Part shown: piece after piece, positions 45,523 to 54,679 of the stretch | How positions within the stretch are numbered: position 1 is the stretch's first letter | How the letters are laid out: each line of letters opens with the position of its first letter | DNA from: Azospirillum fermentarium | Lineage (GTDB): Bacteria; Pseudomonadota; Alphaproteobacteria; Azospirillales; Azospirillaceae | Direction: 5' to 3' | Length of the DNA stretch: 64,000 bases | Assembly: GCF_025961205.1 (NCBI RefSeq) | Contig: NZ_JAOQNH010000001.1 | Location: 1,636,001-1,700,000 of the forward strand | Notes under the pieces: model-generated | What the model saw: the letters and a program-made list of their open reading frames with translations, nothing else | Database searches by the model: none | What the model was told of the DNA's origin: nothing | Translations under genes and position numbers: made by a program

Positions 45523-46853
45523 CCAGCCCCGCCCCCCCGACTGCCGCGCTCGATCCCGGCAATTTTGAAAACGCCAAGATGATGGCGCAGTCTGCCGACC
45601 CCCTGGTCCGGCAGCAGGTGGCGGCGTACCCCAAGACCCGGCCCGAACTGCTGTTCTATCTGGCCGCCGACGCCGCCCCCGAGGTGCGCCACGCCATCGC
45701 CCGCAATGAATCCACCCCGCGGCAGGCCGATCTGATGCTGGCCCGCGACAAGGACGGGGTGGTCCGCCGTGCCCTGGCGGAAAAGGTGGCCGGGCTGGTG
45801 CCCGACCTGCCGGCGGAGCGCTATTCGCAGATCGAGCGGATGACGGTGGAGTGTCTGGAAACGCTGGCCCGCGACCAGGCGACGGAAATCCGCGAGATCC
45901 TGGCGGAAACCCTGAAGCACCTGCCCACCGCCCCCCACGCGGTCATCAACCGGCTGGCCCGCGACGTGGAACTGTCGGTGTGCGGTCCGGTGCTGCTGCA
46001 CTCGCCGATCCTGACCGAAGAGGATCTGCTCGACATCATCCTGACCGGGCCGGTGGCCGGTGCGCTGTCGGCGATCGCCGGGCGGTCGGGGGTGTCGGCT
46101 TCCGTCGCCGACGCCATCGCGCGCTCGGACGACGAGGCGGCGATCACCTCGCTGCTGGCCAACCCCTCCGCCCAGATCCGGGAGGAGACGCTGGACCGTA
46201 TCCTGGATCAGGCCCCCCAGCACGAGCCGTGGCACGCTCCCCTGGTCCGCCGGCCCAAGCTGCCGCCGCGGGCGGTGGCGCGGCTGGCGACCTTCGTCGC
46301 CGACGAACTCTTGAAGGCGTTGCAGGAGCGCACCGACCTGGAACCCGCCGCCGCCCGCCAGTTGGCCGAGGCGGTGCGCCAGCGCGTTGCCAAGGGCGCC
46401 GACGCCAAGCACCGCGGTCTGGTGGATTTCGGCGAGGACGAGTTGCGCCCCGGCGGTGCCGCCGCCGGTGGGGGCGGGGAGGAGAAACAGCCCGCCGAAC
46501 GCCCCACCGACCGGGCGCACCGGCTGAACAAGGAAGGCAAGCTGACGGAAAAGGTGATCGAGGGCGGCCTGTTCGAAGGCGACCGCGCCTTTGTCATGGC
46601 GGCCTTGGCGGAATTGTCCACCATTCCGCTGGGCACGGTGGACCGCATCATCAGCACCCATTCGCCCAAGGCGGTGACGGCGCTGGTGTGGCGCACCGGC
46701 CTGTCCATGCGCTTCGCCCGTCAGATTCAGCTACGCCTTGCCCAAATTTCGCCGAAGTCGGCGCTTAACGCTCGTGAAGGCGTCGATTACCCCATGTCCC
46801 CGGATGAAATGCGCTGGCAGCTTGAATTCTTCGGGGTGACGGACGGGAAATAG
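45519..46853 (+). CDS. DUF2336-family protein
   Basis: A 444-residue helical protein of DUF2336, a family common in alphaproteobacteria and of unknown role. The N-terminal 240 residues look like HEAT-type repeats (PLVRQQVAAYPKTRPELLFYLA, APEVRHAIARNESTP, KDGVVRRALAEKVAGL), after which a Gly/Glu linker and a C-terminal helical domain follow. Its GTG start overlaps the diguanylate cyclase stop (GTGA), so the two are made together, which suggests that DUF2336 may be involved in c-di-GMP signalling. The C-terminus ends ELEFFGVTDGK-like. Confidence 0.82.
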   Translation: MTSPAPPTAALDPGNFENAKMMAQSADPLVRQQVAAYPKTRPELLFYLAADAAPEVRHAIARNESTPRQADLMLARDKDGVVRRALAEKVAGLVPDLPAERYSQIERMTVECLETLARDQATEIREILAETLKHLPTAPHAVINRLARDVELSVCGPVLLHSPILTEEDLLDIILTGPVAGALSAIAGRSGVSASVADAIARSDDEAAITSLLANPSAQIREETLDRILDQAPQHEPWHAPLVRRPKLPPRAVARLATFVADELLKALQERTDLEPAAARQLAEAVRQRVAKGADAKHRGLVDFGEDELRPGGAAAGGGGEEKQPAERPTDRAHRLNKEGKLTEKVIEGGLFEGDRAFVMAALAELSTIPLGTVDRIISTHSPKAVTALVWRTGLSMRFARQIQLRLAQISPKSALNAREGVDYPMSPDEMRWQLEFFGVTDGK

Positions 46854-46892
46854 GCGGCGCCGTCCCTTTGTCTCAAGACCGGGTTGGGTGCC

Positions 46893-47528
46893 ATGGGTGT
46901 CGTGCGGGCGTGTCTGGTTTGGCTGTGTCTGGCGTGTGCGGTGTCGGTGTCGGCGTGGCCGGCTCTGGCCGCGGCTCCCCGTGCCCCGGAAGAGGCCCCG
47001 GTGGTCGCCGCGTTCGAACGCGCCCGCGGCGCGCTGGGCGCCGGGCGGGGGGCCGAGGTGCTGGGGATGCTGACCAAGGGGTCGGTGGCCAGGCTGGACG
47101 CGGTGCGCACCGCCGCCCATGCCGGCGACGGTCCCAGCCTGGACCGGTTGGATTCCGCCGGACGCTTCGCGGCCCTGGGCCTGCGCCGTTTCCTGTCCCC
47201 GGCGGAACTGCGGCAGATGAAGACCGGTGACATCGCCAACGTGGCGTTGAAGAAGGGCTGGCTCGGCCCCAACATCATTTCCCAGGCGGCCTTGGGGCCG
47301 GTGCGGGTGAAGGGCGAGCGCGCCAACGCGGTGGTGCTGGTGGATGGCCGCCCGTCGCTGGTCCAGGCCGATTTCGTGCGCGAAGGCGGGCAGTGGCGCA
47401 TCGACCTGACCCAGCTTTTCAACACCTCCAGCGCCATGCTCGACAGCTTCGCCGCCATCGCCGGCAAAAGCGAGCGGCAGTTCACCGATGAGTTGTTGGA
47501 GAAGCTGGCGAAGAGGGTGGGAAAGTGA
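46893..47528 (+). CDS. Exported protein of unknown function
   Basis: A 211-residue protein with a typical signal peptide (about residues 1-26, hydrophobic core VVRACLVWLCLACAV and a cleavage near ALAAA). The mature part is helical with a DUF-like pattern: two helices (VAAFERARGALGAGRG, FAALGLRRFLSPAELRQM) and a beta-sheet (ANAVVLVDGRPSLVQADF, EGGQWRIDLTQLF). The start is ATG at 46893; a TTG upstream is unlikely. Not recognised. It follows the DUF2336 gene by 39 bp and may be cotranscribed. Confidence 0.72.
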   Translation: MGVVRACLVWLCLACAVSVSAWPALAAAPRAPEEAPVVAAFERARGALGAGRGAEVLGMLTKGSVARLDAVRTAAHAGDGPSLDRLDSAGRFAALGLRRFLSPAELRQMKTGDIANVALKKGWLGPNIISQAALGPVRVKGERANAVVLVDGRPSLVQADFVREGGQWRIDLTQLFNTSSAMLDSFAAIAGKSERQFTDELLEKLAKRVGK

Positions 47529-47623
47529 GGGTTGTGCGTTGGCCCTGCGGGATGTTCCCGCGGGGGTAGCGTGGTACGGACAGACGCACTAGACTGAATG
47601 CTGCATCATCGGAGGAACTGCTC

Positions 47624-47806
47624 ATGACGCCCGAGAAGGAAGCCGAGCTGTTTGCCACGCTCAACCAGATTGCGGCCTCCCTGCAAACCCTCCCCGTTAT
47701 TCTGGCCCGGTTGGATGGCCTCGAAAAGCGCCTGGACGATCAGGCCCGTATGATTGCCGCCCTCATTCCCACGCGGATTGCTGCGGTTCCACCGCCCGCC
47801 GCCTGA
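47624..47806 (+). CDS. Small helical protein
   Basis: A 60-residue protein with a clear ribosome site (GGAGGA at 47611-47616). It is a likely coiled coil with heptad leucines (ELFATLNQIAASLQTLP, ILARLDGLEKRLDDQ), ending in Ala/Pro residues. No membrane segment. A short amphipathic coiled coil of this kind often oligomerises. Followed by the bidirectional terminator shared with gap. Not recognised. Confidence 0.55.
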   Translation: MTPEKEAELFATLNQIAASLQTLPVILARLDGLEKRLDDQARMIAALIPTRIAAVPPPAA

Positions 47807-47850
47807 TGCGGTGGCCCCTCCATGGCCGGGAGCAGGGAAAAAAGAGCATG

Positions 47851-47882
47851 AAAAAAGCGCCGTCCGAAGACGGCGCTTTTTC
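47851..47882. terminator. Strong bidirectional intrinsic terminator
   Basis: A perfect stem 47856-47864/47869-47877 with a CGAA loop, six A residues before it and a T-run (TTTTTCTTTT) after it. It serves gap on the minus strand and the small ORF on the plus strand. Confidence 0.93.
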
Positions 47883-47905
47883 TTTTCCCGAACCGGCGCG
47901 AAGGA

Positions 47906-48916
47906 TTACTTCGCGTTGAACATGGCGACGGCGGTGTCGCTCATGCGGTTGGAGAAGCCCCATTCGTTGTCATACCAGCTCAGGACGCGCACGAAGTCAC
48001 CGTCGATGACCTTGGCTTCCTTCAGCGCGAAGACCGACGAGTGCGGGTCGTGGTTGAAGTCCGACGACACCAGCGGCTCGTCATAGGCGCCCAGAATGCC
48101 CTTCAGCGGGCCTTCGGCCGCGGCGGCCTTGATGGCGTCGCGGATCTCATCGGCGGTGGTCTTGCGCTTGGCCTTGAACTTCAGGTCGATGACCGACACG
48201 TTGGCGGTCGGCACGCGGATGGCGGTGCCGTCCAGCTTGCCCTTCAGTTCCGGCAGAACCAGACCCACGGCCTTGGCGGCACCGGTGGAGGTGGGGATCA
48301 TGTTCAGGGCGGCGGCGCGGGCGCGGTGCAGATCCTTGTGCGCCGTGTCCACCGTGTTCTGGTCGCCGGTGTAGGAGTGGATGGTGGTCATGAAGCCGTG
48401 CTCGATGCCCACCAGATTGTTCAGCACGTACGCCACCGGCGCCAGGCAGTTGGTGGTGCACGAGGCGTTGGAGACGATCTTGTGCTCCGCCGTCAGCTTG
48501 TCGTGGTTCACGCCATAGACGACGGTGATGTCTTCATCGGTGGCCGGGGCGGAGATCAGCACCTTGCCCGCACCGGCTTCCAGATGCTTGGCGGCGTCGG
48601 CGCGCTTGGTAAAGATGCCCGAGCATTCGAAGGCGATATCGACGCCCAGATCCTTCCACGGCAGCTTGGCCGGATCGCGTTCCTGCACCACGGCCACGGC
48701 GTGGCCGTTGACGACCAGCTTGCCGTCCTTGGCTTCGACGGTGCCGGGGAAGCGGCCATGAACGCTGTCGTACTTCAGCAGATGGACGTTGGTTGCCAGG
48801 TCGGCCAGATCGTTGATGGCCACCACCTCGACATCCTTACGGCCGCTTTCATAGATGGCGCGCAGGACAAGGCGGCCGATGCGCCCGAACCCATTGATCG
48901 CAACCCGAACTGCCAT
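47906..48916 (-). CDS. gap: Glyceraldehyde-3-phosphate dehydrogenase, type I
   Basis: Oxidises glyceraldehyde-3-phosphate to 1,3-bisphosphoglycerate with NAD(P)+; key step of glycolysis or, reversed, gluconeogenesis. The 336-residue product starts VRVAINGFGRIGRLVLRA with the NAD-binding GxGxxG; the catalytic Cys is in SNASCTTNCLAP (about residue 152) and the His in HSYTGDQNTVD (about 181). Length and motifs are typical. It follows tkt by 84 bp, same strand; the strong terminator after it means pgk is not in the same transcript. Confidence 0.97.
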   Translation of the reverse strand: MAVRVAINGFGRIGRLVLRAIYESGRKDVEVVAINDLADLATNVHLLKYDSVHGRFPGTVEAKDGKLVVNGHAVAVVQERDPAKLPWKDLGVDIAFECSGIFTKRADAAKHLEAGAGKVLISAPATDEDITVVYGVNHDKLTAEHKIVSNASCTTNCLAPVAYVLNNLVGIEHGFMTTIHSYTGDQNTVDTAHKDLHRARAAALNMIPTSTGAAKAVGLVLPELKGKLDGTAIRVPTANVSVIDLKFKAKRKTTADEIRDAIKAAAAEGPLKGILGAYDEPLVSSDFNHDPHSSVFALKEAKVIDGDFVRVLSWYDNEWGFSNRMSDTAVAMFNAK

Positions 48917-49000
48917 GACTTCCTCCAGTCTGTCGTTGCGGCCGCCGCCGAAAACAGGCGCGGCGGCCGTTTGTGCAAATCCTGACGTTCCGCGCGTCTT

Positions 49001-50989
49001 TTAAAGGCGCGCTTTGGCCGCGGCAACCACCGCTTCGGTGGTGATGCCGAAGTGCTTGTACAGCTCCTGATACGGGGCCGATTCGCCGAAGCCGGTCATG
49101 CCGATGAACGCACCCTTGTCGCCCAGCCAGCGGTCCCAGCCCAGGCGCGCGGCGGCTTCCACCGCCACCCGCACACCCGATCCCAACACCGCGGCGCGGT
49201 ATTCGTCGCTCTGGGCTTCGAACAGTTCCCAGCAGGGCATGGACACCACGGCGGTGCCGATGCCGTCGGCCTGCAGCGCCGCGCGGGCTTCCAGCGCCAG
49301 CGACACTTCCGAGCCGGTGGCCAGCAGCGTCACCGTCCGCTCACCCTCGGCCTCGGCCAGCACATAGGCGCCCTTGGCGGTCAGGTTTTCCGACACGTCG
49401 GTGCGGGCGGTGGGCACGTTCTGGCGGGTCAGCGCCAGCAGCGAGGGGGCGGTGGCCGACGCCAGGGCGATTTCCCAGGACTCCGCCGTTTCCACCGCGT
49501 CCGCCGGGCGGAACACCAGCAGGTTGGGAATGGCCCGCAGGGCCGCCAGATGCTCCACCGGCTGATGGGTCGGGCCGTCTTCGCCCAGGCCGATGGAGTC
49601 GTGGGTCATGATGTAGACCACACGCTGCTTCATCAGCGCCGACAGGCGGATGCTGGGGCGGCAGTAATCGGCGAACTGCATGAAGGTGCCGCCGTAGGGG
49701 ATCACGCCCCGGTGCAGCGCCATGCCGTTCATGATGGCGGCCATGCCGTGCTCACGCACGCCATAGCGCACGTAGCTGCCGTTGAAGTCGCCCGACCCCT
49801 TCACGTCGGCCTGGACCTTGGCCTTGGTGTTGTTGGAGGGCGTCAGGTCGGCGGAACCGCCCACCAGTTCGGCCACCGCCGGCGCCACGGCTTCCAGCAC
49901 GTTGCCGGACGCCACACGGGTGGCCCACGACGGCTTGTCCGCAACCACCTTCTGCTTGAAGGCGGCGAACACCTCGGTCAGGCCGGCGGGCAGGCCGCCG
50001 GTCATGGCGCGGTCGAAATCGGCCTTGGCGGCGGCGTCCAGCGCGCCGTGGCGCGTGCCCCAGGCGGCGTAGGCGTCGGCGCTGCGGGTGCCGGCGGCGC
50101 GCCAGGCGGACAGAACCTCGGACGGAACCACGAACGGCTCGTGCGGCCAGCCCAGCGCCACGCGGGTGGCGGCCACCTCGTCCTTGCCCAGCGGCGAGCC
50201 GTGGCAGTTGTGGCTGTCGCACTTGTTGGGCGAGCCCTTGCCGATGATGGTGCGGCAGGCGATCAGCGACGGGGTGCCGGTCGCCTGCGCGGCCTTGATG
50301 GCCGCGGCAACGGCGTCCATGTCGTGGCCGTCAACGGTCTGCACGTCCCAGCCATAGGCGCGGAAACGGCCCGGCGTGTCGTCGGTGAAGCTGAGGTCGG
50401 TCTTGCCGTCGATGGAGATGCGGTTGTCGTCCCACAGCACGATCAGGCGCGACAGCTTCAGATGGCCGGCCAGCGAGCACGCCTCGTGGCTCACCCCTTC
50501 CATCAGGTCGCCGTCCGACGCGATGACATAGGTGAAGTGGTCGATCAGGTCGCTGCCGAAGCGGGCGTTGGTGATCCGCTCGGCCAGCGCCATGCCGACG
50601 GCGGTGGAGATGCCCTGGCCCAGCGGACCGGTGGTCATTTCGATGCCGAGGGTGGGATCCACCTCGGGGTGGCCGGGGGTCAGGCTGCCGAGCTGGCGGA
50701 ACCGCTTCAGCTCGTCGATGGTCATGCGCGGATAGCCGGTCAGGTAGCCCAGCGCGTACATCAGCATGGAGCCGTGGCCGGCGGACAGCACGAAGCGGTC
50801 GCGGTCGGCCCACACCGGATCCTGCGGATTGAATTTCAGGAACTGGGTGAAGAGCACCGTGGCGACGTCGGCCATGCCCATGGGCATGCCGGGGTGACCG
50901 GACTTGGCGGCCTCGACGGCATCCATGGCCAGAACGCGGATGGCGTTGGCCAGGGTGGCCGGGGAAACGGCGGAAGAGGAAGCGGGCAT
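49001..50989 (-). CDS. tkt: Transketolase
   Basis: Thiamine-diphosphate enzyme transferring two-carbon units in the pentose phosphate pathway. From the ATG at 50989 the product is 662 residues, full length; the frame continues upstream to 51115 but the family starts here. [11 protein letters not shown] (about 32-42), [14 protein letters not shown] (about 70), the ThDP-binding [14 protein letters not shown] (about 155-168), [20 protein letters not shown] and the C-terminal [18 protein letters not shown] are intact. It is the first gene of a tkt-gap unit and divergent from the DUF4164-zapA cluster. Confidence 0.97.
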   Translation of the reverse strand: MPASSSAVSPATLANAIRVLAMDAVEAAKSGHPGMPMGMADVATVLFTQFLKFNPQDPVWADRDRFVLSAGHGSMLMYALGYLTGYPRMTIDELKRFRQLGSLTPGHPEVDPTLGIEMTTGPLGQGISTAVGMALAERITNARFGSDLIDHFTYVIASDGDLMEGVSHEACSLAGHLKLSRLIVLWDDNRISIDGKTDLSFTDDTPGRFRAYGWDVQTVDGHDMDAVAAAIKAAQATGTPSLIACRTIIGKGSPNKCDSHNCHGSPLGKDEVAATRVALGWPHEPFVVPSEVLSAWRAAGTRSADAYAAWGTRHGALDAAAKADFDRAMTGGLPAGLTEVFAAFKQKVVADKPSWATRVASGNVLEAVAPAVAELVGGSADLTPSNNTKAKVQADVKGSGDFNGSYVRYGVREHGMAAIMNGMALHRGVIPYGGTFMQFADYCRPSIRLSALMKQRVVYIMTHDSIGLGEDGPTHQPVEHLAALRAIPNLLVFRPADAVETAESWEIALASATAPSLLALTRQNVPTARTDVSENLTAKGAYVLAEAEGERTVTLLATGSEVSLALEARAALQADGIGTAVVSMPCWELFEAQSDEYRAAVLGSGVRVAVEAAARLGWDRWLGDKGAFIGMTGFGESAPYQELYKHFGITTEAVVAAAKARL

Positions 50990-51178
50990 CGACAGGTGTT
51001 CCTGATGGCGGACGCGCGGACGGGATACGACGGAGAGGCGGGAAAGCCATGCTTTCCCACCGAATGGCGGCAACATGCAGATACGCCGCCCCTTGGTCAA
51101 CCGGCGAATGGGCATTGCAGGGTCCGCGCGTGGGCCGGCGTGTTTCCCGCACGCGCGGAACGTGCTTTTTCATTGACC

Positions 51179-51207
51179 TTGTGCGCGAACCCCCCCAACT
51201 GTATAGG
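51179..51207 (+). promoter_or_regulatory. Candidate sigma-70-type promoter of DUF4164-zapA
   Basis: TTGTGC (51179-51184), 17 bp, TATAGG (51202-51207). It is about 80 bp upstream of the first gene of the cluster and on the divergent side of tkt. Match is moderate; a TTGACC at 51173 is an alternative -35. Confidence 0.4.
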
Positions 51208-51285
51208 CCCATTCGCCCCGTGATGGGGCCGGGTGTCCGTTCGGCTGCCCCGTTTCGATTCTGGTTCAAGGATCTGCCTGCTGCC

Positions 51286-51666
51286 ATGGAGCCGTTGAAA
51301 GCCGCGTTGGACCGGCTGGCGCGAGCCGCCGACCGGTTGGCCGTCGCCGCGGAAACCCGCGAGGCCCGTTTCGTCCGCCGCGAACAGGATCTGGCCGTCG
51401 CCCTCCAGGAAGCGCGCGGCGAACAGGACCGGCTGTCCGGCACCACCGAGGCCGTGTCCCTGCGTCTGGACGCGGTGATCGCCCGGCTGGAAGCCGTGCT
51501 GGCCGACCCCGACTCCGCTGCCGATTTCGAGGCCGATTCCGCCGCGCCCGCCGATGAGCCGGCCGCCGATGCACCGCTTGCCAATGCATCGCCGGCAGGG
51601 GCGGAGGCCGGACCGGAGCGGGATGCGGCGCCGGACGCCCCCTCCGTCCCCCCCACCACCGTGTAA
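51286..51666 (+). CDS. DUF4164-like coiled-coil protein upstream of zapA
   Basis: A 126-residue protein with a long N-terminal coiled coil (about residues 1-70, heptads such as LKAALDRLARAADRLAVAA and VALQEARGEQDRL) and a low-complexity Ala/Asp/Pro tail. Small coiled-coil proteins of this type stand just before zapA in many alphaproteobacteria and are assumed to act in cell division or envelope. The ATG at 51286 is favoured because the upstream frame is not coil-like. Twelve bp separate it from zapA, so the two are cotranscribed. Confidence 0.75.
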   Translation: MEPLKAALDRLARAADRLAVAAETREARFVRREQDLAVALQEARGEQDRLSGTTEAVSLRLDAVIARLEAVLADPDSAADFEADSAAPADEPAADAPLANASPAGAEAGPERDAAPDAPSVPPTTV

Positions 51667-51678
51667 GGAGGCGCGCCG

Positions 51679-52017
51679 ATGGCCCGCGTGGATATCGAGA
51701 TCAACGGCCGCCCCTACCGCTTCGGCTGCGAGGATGGGCAGGAACAGCGGCTGTTCGATCTGGCCGCCTATGTGGACCGGCGGCTGAAGGAGGTGACCGG
51801 CGGCGGCAAGCTGGGGTCCGACGCCCAGATGCTGGCCGTCACCTGCGTTGTGCTGGCCGACGAGTTGCAAGAGGCGCTGGCCCAGCGCGACCGGGCGCTG
51901 GCCGCCGCCGCCCAGCCGGTGGTGGCACCCCGCACCGACGACGACGGTCTGGCCGCCGCCGTCGATCATGTGGCCCGCCGCATCGAAGAGGTTGCCGCGC
52001 GGCTGGAACGCGCCTAG
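51679..52017 (+). CDS. zapA: Cell division protein ZapA
   Basis: Promotes FtsZ protofilament bundling at the division site. The 112-residue product shows the ZapA N-terminal domain (VDIEINGRPYRFGCEDGQEQRL, residues 4-25, in parts) followed by LAAYVDRRLKEV and MLAVTCVVLADEL, then a C-terminal coiled coil. AAGGAGG (51665-51671) gives the ribosome site. The 6S RNA promoter lies inside its last codons; 6S RNA and fau follow, the order conserved in proteobacteria. Confidence 0.93.
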   Translation: MARVDIEINGRPYRFGCEDGQEQRLFDLAAYVDRRLKEVTGGGKLGSDAQMLAVTCVVLADELQEALAQRDRALAAAAQPVVAPRTDDDGLAAAVDHVARRIEEVAARLERA

Positions 52018-52020
52018 ATT
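51992..52020 (+). promoter_or_regulatory. Promoter of the 6S RNA gene, inside the end of zapA
   Basis: TTGCCG (51992-51997), 17 bp, TAGATT (52015-52020). Transcription would start about 8 bp downstream near 52029, the predicted 5' end of the 6S RNA. Confidence 0.7.
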
Positions 52021-52028
52021 AAAGACAT

Positions 52029-52195
52029 GAAAGGGGGCTGCCTGGTTCGTCAGGCCGCATTTATCCCCAGGGCCGATAACCCTAACCTCTTGGGAGCTGT
52101 CCCTGCCGGAACCCTGGTTCCGGTACATGGCGCCCACCTGCTCTGGCAGGCCATGGAGGATAGTCACATGCCAACGGCCAAGGCGGCTTCCTTTC
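52029..52195 (+). ncRNA. ssrS: 6S RNA
   Basis: A ~167-nt RNA that binds sigma-70 RNA polymerase and down-tunes transcription in stationary phase. The evidence is structural and positional: 5' end 52029-52042 pairs over 14 bp (with G-U pairs) with 52182-52195 to close the terminal stem. Between lie C-rich and purine segments that form the long imperfect hairpin with a central bubble, and the gene is exactly between zapA and fau, the conserved 6S place in alphaproteobacteria. A T-rich stretch (52200-52206) follows. Confidence 0.87.
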
Positions 52196-52233
52196 ATCGC
52201 TCTTTTCGGTTCCCCGGACGTCCCCACCCCACC

Positions 52234-52839
52234 ATGACCGATCGCCACCCGGCACCCGCCCCACCCGATGATGACGGGCGGAAGGCTGCGGCCCGTCTGC
52301 GCGCCCGCGCGCTCCGCGACGCGCATGGCGGGCCGGAAGACCATGCCGTCGTGGCGGCGGCGGTGCGGCGGCGCATCCTTGACACGGTGGCTCTGCCCGA
52401 TGGGCCGGTGGGCGGTTATTGGCCGCTGGGATCGGAACTCGACGTGCGGCCCCTGCTGCTCCATCTTGTGGAGCGGGGGCGGGTGGCGGCCCTGCCGGAA
52501 TCGGGGCCGAAGGGCCAGCCGCTGACCTTCCGCCGCTGGGATGCGGATGCCCCCATGCGCACCGGGCGCTACGGCATCGCCGAACCGGACGGGACGGCGG
52601 CGGTGGCGCCGGCGGTGCTGCTGGTGCCGCTGCTGGCCTTCGACCGCACCGGGCACCGGCTGGGCTATGGGGCCGGGTATTACGACCGCACCATCGCGGC
52701 GCTGCGGGCGGCGGGGCCGCTGCTGACCATCGGCGTCGGCTTTGCCGCGCAGGAGGTGGAGCGGGTGCCCACCGGCCCGTACGACGAGCCGCTGGACTGG
52801 ATTGTGACGGAACACGCCGCGCACCGCTGCGGGGCATGA
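52234..52839 (+). CDS. fau: 5-formyltetrahydrofolate cyclo-ligase
   Basis: Converts 5-formyl-THF to 5,10-methenyl-THF with ATP. The 201-residue product has the family length; the ATP-binding, Gly-rich block LGYGAGYYDRTIAAL is near residue 146 and the N-terminal arginine/lysine region (DGRKAAARLRARALRDAH) fits. The ATG at 52234 is used; the frame runs open back to 52027 but that part is 6S RNA. As in other proteobacteria fau (ygfA) is next to 6S RNA and their expression may be linked. Confidence 0.93.
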   Translation: MTDRHPAPAPPDDDGRKAAARLRARALRDAHGGPEDHAVVAAAVRRRILDTVALPDGPVGGYWPLGSELDVRPLLLHLVERGRVAALPESGPKGQPLTFRRWDADAPMRTGRYGIAEPDGTAAVAPAVLLVPLLAFDRTGHRLGYGAGYYDRTIAALRAAGPLLTIGVGFAAQEVERVPTGPYDEPLDWIVTEHAAHRCGA

Positions 52840-52860
52840 ACGGGAAGACGGGTTAAGGAC

Positions 52861-53688
52861 ATGAGGCTGCTGTTTCTGGGCGACGTGGTGGGGCGCAGCG
52901 GGCGGGATGCGGTGGTGGCCGCTCTGCCCCGGCTGAAGGAGGCGCTGGACCCCGATCTGGTGGCGGTGAACGCCGAGAACGCGGCCGGCGGCTACGGCCT
53001 CACCCTGAAGATCGCCGAGGAACTCTTCGCCGCCGGCGTCGATTGCCTGACGCTGGGCAACCACACGTGGGACCAGAAGGAACTGGTCGCCCAGATCGAC
53101 GGGCAGCCGCGCATCATCCGCCCGCTGAACTACCCCGAGGGCACGCCGGGCCGCGGCTTCGTGCTGCTCCAGACCCGCGGGCAGCGCAAGGTTCTGGTGG
53201 CCAACGTCATGGCCCGGCTGTTCATGGACCCGCTGGACGACCCGTTCCAGGCCATGGAGCGGGTGCTGCGCGCCCACCGGCTGGGACCGGGCGGGGTTGA
53301 CGCCATCCTGGTGGATTTCCACGGCGAGGCCACCAGCGAAAAGATGATCATGGGCCATTACCTGGACGGCCGCGTGTCGCTGGTGGTGGGCACCCACACC
53401 CACGTGCCCACCGCCGACCACACCATTCTGCCCGGCGGCACGGCATACATGAGCGATGCCGGCATGTGCGGCGATTACGACAGCGCCATCGGCATGAAGA
53501 AAGAGGTCGCCATCGCCAAGATCACCCGCAAGCTGCCCACCGAACGTCTGTCCCCGGCCGAAGGGGAGGCGACGGTGTGCGGCGTCTATGTGGAAACCGA
53601 CGACCGCACCGGGCTGGCCGTGCGGGTGGAGCCGGTGCGCCTGGGCGGGCGGCTCAGCCAGTCGCTGCCGTCGCGCACCGCGGGGTGA
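52861..53688 (+). CDS. YmdB-like metallophosphoesterase (TIGR00282 type)
   Basis: A 275-residue phosphoesterase with the YmdB motifs: LGDVVGRSGRD near 6-16, VAVNAENAAGG near 35-45, LGNHTWDQKE near 68-77, DFHGEATSEKM near 155-165 and VGTHTHVPTAD near 178-188, which hold the two metal ions. B. subtilis YmdB hydrolyses 2',3'- or 3',5'-cyclic nucleotides and controls development; the role in alphaproteobacteria is not settled. It starts 21 bp after fau and probably shares the transcript. Confidence 0.9.
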   Translation: MRLLFLGDVVGRSGRDAVVAALPRLKEALDPDLVAVNAENAAGGYGLTLKIAEELFAAGVDCLTLGNHTWDQKELVAQIDGQPRIIRPLNYPEGTPGRGFVLLQTRGQRKVLVANVMARLFMDPLDDPFQAMERVLRAHRLGPGGVDAILVDFHGEATSEKMIMGHYLDGRVSLVVGTHTHVPTADHTILPGGTAYMSDAGMCGDYDSAIGMKKEVAIAKITRKLPTERLSPAEGEATVCGVYVETDDRTGLAVRVEPVRLGGRLSQSLPSRTAG

Positions 53689-53927
53689 CCCGCGGGGCGG
53701 AAGGGGCGGTTGGGTTATCAGCAGGGTTGCCGTTCTGCCACAGCCGGGCGGCGGCTTTGCGGGGTAAGCCCCCTGGCCGCAATCTCGCCATATTGACTTT
53801 CTAATCCGGTGGGTGTCGTGTCGCGCTCCTAATCGGCGGTGTGGGTGTGCGCACGGGGTGACCCGTGGTGTGCGCCCGCCGGCTGTCGTTTCCAACACCC
53901 CTTTGTTGTCCGAGGCTCGTCCGTCGT

Positions 53928-54677
53928 ATGGCCGGTCATTCACAGTTCAAGAACATCATGCACCGCAAAGGCGCGCAGGACGCCAAGCGGTCGAAGATCT
54001 TCAACAAGCTGGCGCGCGAAATCACCGTCGCCGCCAAGTCCGGCCTGCCCGACCCGGCGGCCAACCCGCGCCTGCGCGCCGCCATCCAGGCCGCCCGCGC
54101 CCAGAACATGCCCCGCGACCGCATCGAGCGGGCGATCAAGAGCGGCTCGCCCGGCGGCGACGACACCAATTACGAAGAGGTGCGGTACGAGGGTTACGGC
54201 CCCGGCGGCGTTGCCCTGATCGTGGAGGCGCTGACCGACAACCGCAACCGCACCGCGGCGGAAGTGCGCTCCACCTTCACCAAGTACGGCGGCACCATGG
54301 GGGAAACCAACTCGGTGAGCTTCATGTTCAACCGGGTGGGCGCCATCTATTACCCCGCGGCCACAGCCGACACCGACACCATGTTCGAAGCCGCCCTGGA
54401 AGCGGGCGCCGACAACGTGGAATCGGACGACGACGGGCATGAGGTGACCTGTTCGGTGGACAGCTTCGCCACCGTGCGCGACGCGCTGGATGCGAAATTC
54501 GGTGCGGCGGAAAGCGCGCGGCTGACCTGGAAGCCACTCAACACCGTGGCCCCGTCGGAAGACGCCGCCGCCTCGCTCATCAAGCTGATCGACATTCTCG
54601 ACGACAACGACGACGTGCAGAGCGTGGTCGGCAACTTCGAGATCGCCGATGAGCTGATGGAGAAGCTCGGCGGCTGA
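53928..54677 (+). CDS. yebC: YebC/PmpR-family protein
   Basis: A 249-residue protein of the YebC/TACO1 family. The start [20 protein letters not shown] is conserved (ATG at 53928; an in-frame GTG at 53865 is not family-like), and the body has [25 protein letters not shown] and the C-terminal [12 protein letters not shown] block. Older work sees it as a transcription regulator of the RuvC region; recent work links it to ribosome function at proline stretches. It stands two bp before ruvC, the common order. A 239-bp region without a gene precedes it, in which I see no clear feature. Confidence 0.93.
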   Translation: MAGHSQFKNIMHRKGAQDAKRSKIFNKLAREITVAAKSGLPDPAANPRLRAAIQAARAQNMPRDRIERAIKSGSPGGDDTNYEEVRYEGYGPGGVALIVEALTDNRNRTAAEVRSTFTKYGGTMGETNSVSFMFNRVGAIYYPAATADTDTMFEAALEAGADNVESDDDGHEVTCSVDSFATVRDALDAKFGAAESARLTWKPLNTVAPSEDAAASLIKLIDILDDNDDVQSVVGNFEIADELMEKLGG

Positions 54678-54679
54678 GA

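Noticed and set aside
53689..53927. Intergenic region before yebC examined for a riboswitch or small RNA
   Set aside because: Some GC-rich inverted repeats and a TTGACT at 53793 are present, but no properly spaced -10 and no recognised RNA fold.
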